64,000 bases of DNA, taken from positions 310,001-374,000 of the forward strand of contig JAJSLM010000001.1 of assembly GCA_026127925.1 (NCBI GenBank). Reading direction: 5' to 3'. The notes under the pieces were generated by a model. That model was not told the DNA's origin. It did not search any database and saw only the letters and a list, made by a program, of their open reading frames with translations. The stretch comes from Thermoplasmatales archaeon (GTDB lineage Archaea; Thermoplasmatota; Thermoplasmata; Thermoplasmatales; Thermoplasmataceae). Both the position numbers and the translations under genes were made by a program. Below are positions 61,340-64,000 of this stretch, in pieces (within the stretch, counting starts at the first letter, position 1; the number at the start of each line of letters is the position of its first letter).

Positions 61340-61474
61340 ATGGCACACAAAAAATTTGATGAAGATGACCCAGAAATAGCTAGTGCAGAAGAAATGGACG
61401 AAGTTGCATTTGGGGAACCAAAAGGAGAAAAGAAAAAATCAAGGAACGATTCTCGTTCTGTCTCTAGGAAATAA
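61340..61474 (+). CDS. Small charged protein, 44 aa (candidate)
   Basis: An ORF of 44 codons: an acidic half (KKFDEDDPEIASAEEMDEVAF) followed by a basic half (KGEKKKSRNDSRSVSRK). A strong TATA-like TATTTAAATATAAG at 61301-61314 stands about 26-33 bases before the ATG, as for other genes here. The last 36 bases run antisense to the 3' end of aspS. No family is recognised. The promoter placement is the main reason to believe it. Confidence 0.5.
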   Translation: MAHKKFDEDDPEIASAEEMDEVAFGEPKGEKKKSRNDSRSVSRK

Positions 61475-62725
61475 ACTGACTTCTCTGATATTTTGTAAAT
61501 CTAGCAGAATCATCGTGAGACGCTCCAGACCTAATCCCCACCCTGCGTGTGGTGGCATACCATATCTGAACGCTTTCAGGTGAAATTCAAAATCTGCTGG
61601 TTTCAAACCTTTTTCCTTTAACCTTTTTTCTAATAAATCTATTTCGTGGATACGTTGCGCTCCTGACGTGATTTCTTTATCCCTATATTGCAGATCGAAT
61701 GAATTTGTTACAAGGGGGTTATCTTCCTTTGGCATAGTATAAAACGCTCTCACTTGGGACGGCCATTCAGTTATAAAATAAAACGACTTGAACTGTTCTC
61801 CAATGATTTTGAGTTGTTCCGGACTAAAATCTCCACCAAAATCCATTTCAACATCATTTTTGTGTAGATAGTCAATACATCTCTGATACGATATTCTGGG
61901 GAATGGAATTTCAGGGATTTCGATTTGCGTTGACGCGAGGTCGGTAAAAGTATTGCTTAAAGCAACAGATTCTATACCTGCCTTAACAGATCTTTCTAAC
62001 ATGCTCATAGCGTCATTGTGGTCGGAAAAACTCATTTCAATATCTATAGAAGTGAATTCATTCAGATGTCGGGGTGTGTTATGTTCCTCGGCTCTAAAGG
62101 CAGGTCCCACCTCAAACACTCGGTCAAATCCTGCGGACATGAGCATTTCTTTGTACAACTGTGGACTCTGGTTAAGATATGCATTTTTTTCAAAATACTT
62201 TACGCCGAAGAGATCGGCTCCGCCTTCTGTTGCAGCAGCTACGATTTTAGGCGTGTGGACCTCAATGAAGTGCTCAGAATTCAGGAACTTCCTTATGCCC
62301 CATAATAGCTCGCTTTCCAGGTGGAATATTTGCAATCTTTCAGGCTTGCGAAGGTCAAGAAATCTATTGTTAAACCTTGTGTCAAAATCAGCTTCAACTG
62401 GATCTGCTATTCCCAAAGGAAGTGGGGTTAATGAACGATTAAGTAAGGAAAGATCGATTACCTGGACCTCCATTCCCCCTTTGGCTTGGGAGTGTTTATT
62501 CAGTATACCTGTGAGCCTTATCACCGATTCTCTGGTAAGTTCATTGATCATTTCTCTTGTTGAATCATTGTCCAGCTTGAGTGTTGACTGAACGATACCA
62601 GTGTTGTCTCTCACCATCAAAAAGGCAACGTTCTTTAGTTTCCTGATATCCTGAACCCATCCCGCTATATCAACTCGTTTTCCGTCTTCTGAACCAGATA
62701 GTTCATAAATGTAGTTTCTAGACAT
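61439..62725 (-). CDS. aspS: Aspartyl-tRNA synthetase (archaeal type)
   Basis: 428 residues, class IIb synthetase. The N-terminal OB anticodon-binding domain has VDIAGWVQDIRKLKNVAFLMVRD. Motif 2 is FEVGPAFRAEEHNTPRHLNEF and motif 3 is GWGLGLERLTMILLDLQNIREVSLFPRD. The position that is Trp in discriminating and His in non-discriminating archaeal enzymes is Gln here (GWVQDI), so whether tRNA-Asn is also charged cannot be told. TTTAATTAATAC about 25 bases upstream of the ATG indicates a leaderless mRNA. Confidence 0.94.
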   Translation of the reverse strand: MSRNYIYELSGSEDGKRVDIAGWVQDIRKLKNVAFLMVRDNTGIVQSTLKLDNDSTREMINELTRESVIRLTGILNKHSQAKGGMEVQVIDLSLLNRSLTPLPLGIADPVEADFDTRFNNRFLDLRKPERLQIFHLESELLWGIRKFLNSEHFIEVHTPKIVAAATEGGADLFGVKYFEKNAYLNQSPQLYKEMLMSAGFDRVFEVGPAFRAEEHNTPRHLNEFTSIDIEMSFSDHNDAMSMLERSVKAGIESVALSNTFTDLASTQIEIPEIPFPRISYQRCIDYLHKNDVEMDFGGDFSPEQLKIIGEQFKSFYFITEWPSQVRAFYTMPKEDNPLVTNSFDLQYRDKEITSGAQRIHEIDLLEKRLKEKGLKPADFEFHLKAFRYGMPPHAGWGLGLERLTMILLDLQNIREVSLFPRDRTRIVP

Positions 62726-62801
62726 TTATGGTTAATCTCATTGTATTAATTAAAATAATAGATGATCGAAAGACTAAATAATCAATATACAATAGTTAAG
62801 T

Positions 62802-64000
62802 GTGAAGGCTTACAAGATTCTCCTGTTTGTTATTTTCGCGGCAACACTAGTGGCCATGGCTGGTGCTTCCCATGCGAGCGGCCAGAAGGTAGTCGTTGTC
62901 TTGAATCTGGATGAAGAAATTGATCCAGGCTCTGGAAATTTCATAGCAAGTTCTCTCTCATCTTTAACCCCAAGCACAACTGAGGCGGTGATCATCAACA
63001 TGAACACCCCAGGCGGGATTCTCGAGAATATGCTTCAGATGGTTAACGCAATTAACAGTACCGAAGCAAAAGGGATCAACGTTTACACATATATACCGGC
63101 AGACGGAATGGGGGCATCGGCAGGCTCTTACGTCGCGATGGCTACAACTGGGATATATATGGGCTCTGGCTCCTATATCGGTCCATCAACGCCGATTGTT
63201 GAGGGTGGAACCGCCCTCGAAGAAAAGCATACAACCGATGCTATGGCTGCATTGATGGGAAGTATGGCGATAGCGCATAACAGGAATGCAACTGCCGCTG
63301 AGAATATGGTGTTCAACAACACAGCTTATACCGAAACACAAGCTGTATCAATCAATCTTGTAACCGGTTATTCTCCAAACCTTACGGCCCTCATCACGTC
63401 GCTTCATTTGTCATCTTATCCGGTAGAAACAGGTAATCCAAATTTCTATGATGATTTCCTCAGCTTTTTGAGTAACAGCACAGTAGATGGCATATTTATC
63501 CTTATAGGTGCTATCGCAATTCTAGCGGATCTGTTTCATGGAACTGCAATACTGTCTGCTGTCGGGATAATCCTTATTGCTCTTGGTCTTCTTGGTGCTG
63601 AGATCATTGGTGCCTCTCTTGTCGGAATTATACTCCTGCTGGTGGGTGCCGTTTTGATCATCGTTGAGGCGAAGACAGGCCACGGGATTTCACTTGTAGC
63701 AGGTGTCGTAACGGCGCTGATCGGCACATTTCTTCTGGCTTCGCCATATCTTTCTAGTAATGTTGGATACTCACCGGCCCCATATGGCGCCAACAGCTAC
63801 ATTGTTGCTATTGCGATTGGTGTTATCGCAGTATTCTTTGGGTTTATGATCAGAAGAATTGCCGTCACTTTTAAAGCAAGAAAATTTACAGGTGCAGAAG
63901 TGTTAATAGGACGGACAGCAAACGTAAAGGAATCCCTTTCGCCAAAAGGATGGATATCAATAGATGGTGTTCGATGGGAAGCAAAAACTGAGGATAATTC
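62802..64000 (+). CDS. Membrane-bound ClpP-class serine protease, NfeD family (3' truncated)
   Basis: About 399 residues to the window edge. A signal-like hydrophobic segment (5-22) is followed by the ClpP-class domain: NMNTPGGILENM, nucleophile Ser106 in GMGASAGSY and candidate general base Lys142. Then come about four to five TM helices (roughly 225-355) and the start of the NfeD OB domain (GRTANVKESLSPKGWISIDGVRWEA). Relatives cleave the C-terminus of stomatin-like proteins, whose gene often follows and may lie beyond the window. GTG 62802 has ACTAAATAATC 25 bases upstream, hence leaderless. Confidence 0.9.
   Translation, partial: MKAYKILLFVIFAATLVAMAGASHASGQKVVVVLNLDEEIDPGSGNFIASSLSSLTPSTTEAVIINMNTPGGILENMLQMVNAINSTEAKGINVYTYIPADGMGASAGSYVAMATTGIYMGSGSYIGPSTPIVEGGTALEEKHTTDAMAALMGSMAIAHNRNATAAENMVFNNTAYTETQAVSINLVTGYSPNLTALITSLHLSSYPVETGNPNFYDDFLSFLSNSTVDGIFILIGAIAILADLFHGTAILSAVGIILIALGLLGAEIIGASLVGIILLLVGAVLIIVEAKTGHGISLVAGVVTALIGTFLLASPYLSSNVGYSPAPYGANSYIVAIAIGVIAVFFGFMIRRIAVTFKARKFTGAEVLIGRTANVKESLSPKGWISIDGVRWEAKTEDN

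Overview
The window reads as a chromosomal segment of an archaeon, most likely a Thermoplasmatales-type euryarchaeon. Archaeal markers are the split RNA polymerase largest subunit (A'/A''), subunits H and D, NusA, aIF1A, Rio1, a Dim2-like KH protein, eS8, SRP19, Hel308, TiaS, Trm5 and TYW2-like enzymes, and a CDP-alcohol transferase of the archaetidylinositol phosphate type. The unsplit 1198-residue subunit B argues against methanogens and haloarchaea. Most first genes of transcription units have a TATA-like element centred about 22-30 bp upstream of the start codon, so leaderless mRNAs seem to be the rule. Internal operon genes instead have GGAGG/GGTGA sites or overlap their neighbour by a few bases. 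The genus cannot be fixed from the sequence alone.

Layout. 1-2.7 kb: minus-strand kdpF-kdpA-kdpB (kdpB runs off the left edge), with a 14-bp palindrome in the promoter. 2.9-9.9 kb: elp3, an adenosine-specific kinase abutting tRNA-Arg(CCG), an unknown protein with a dyad over its promoter, malic enzyme with a GNAT, another GNAT, and a polyprenol-kinase-like membrane protein. 9.9-23.3 kb: a trehalose/alpha-glucan island. The plus-strand glgB-glgE-treS-maltokinase operon faces minus-strand treX and treY-treZ. 23.5-34.3 kb: informational and lipid genes (eS8, SRP19, Hel308-Trm5, uppS-tiaS-adenylate-kinase-like-CDP-alcohol transferase), an SDR, a HAD phosphatase, a stand-alone RAM domain and an orphan ABC-type permease. 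34.5-39.7 kb: two ABC export loci, one carrying its own winged-helix regulator, separated by a dyad-rich spacer. 39.9-51.5 kb: tRNA-Lys, rpoH-B-A'-A''-nusA, aIF1A-rio1-dim2, initiator tRNA-Met and a TYW2-like gene. 51.7-57.7 kb: an unknown basic protein, a third ABC locus, a DUF357 protein, uS13-uS4-uS11-rpoD, NAD kinase and a JAMM protein. 57.8-64 kb: prpB, prpD, a membrane protein with a charged tail, a 44-codon ORF, aspS and the start of a ClpP-class/NfeD membrane protease.

The most coherent system is the sugar island. TreS interconverts trehalose and maltose, maltokinase makes maltose-1-phosphate, GlgE polymerises it and GlgB branches the product. TreX debranches and TreY/TreZ release trehalose from glucan ends. 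Together they form a closed trehalose-glucan cycle with no glycogen synthase gene beside it. No CRISPR array, insertion sequence, integrase or rRNA gene was seen.
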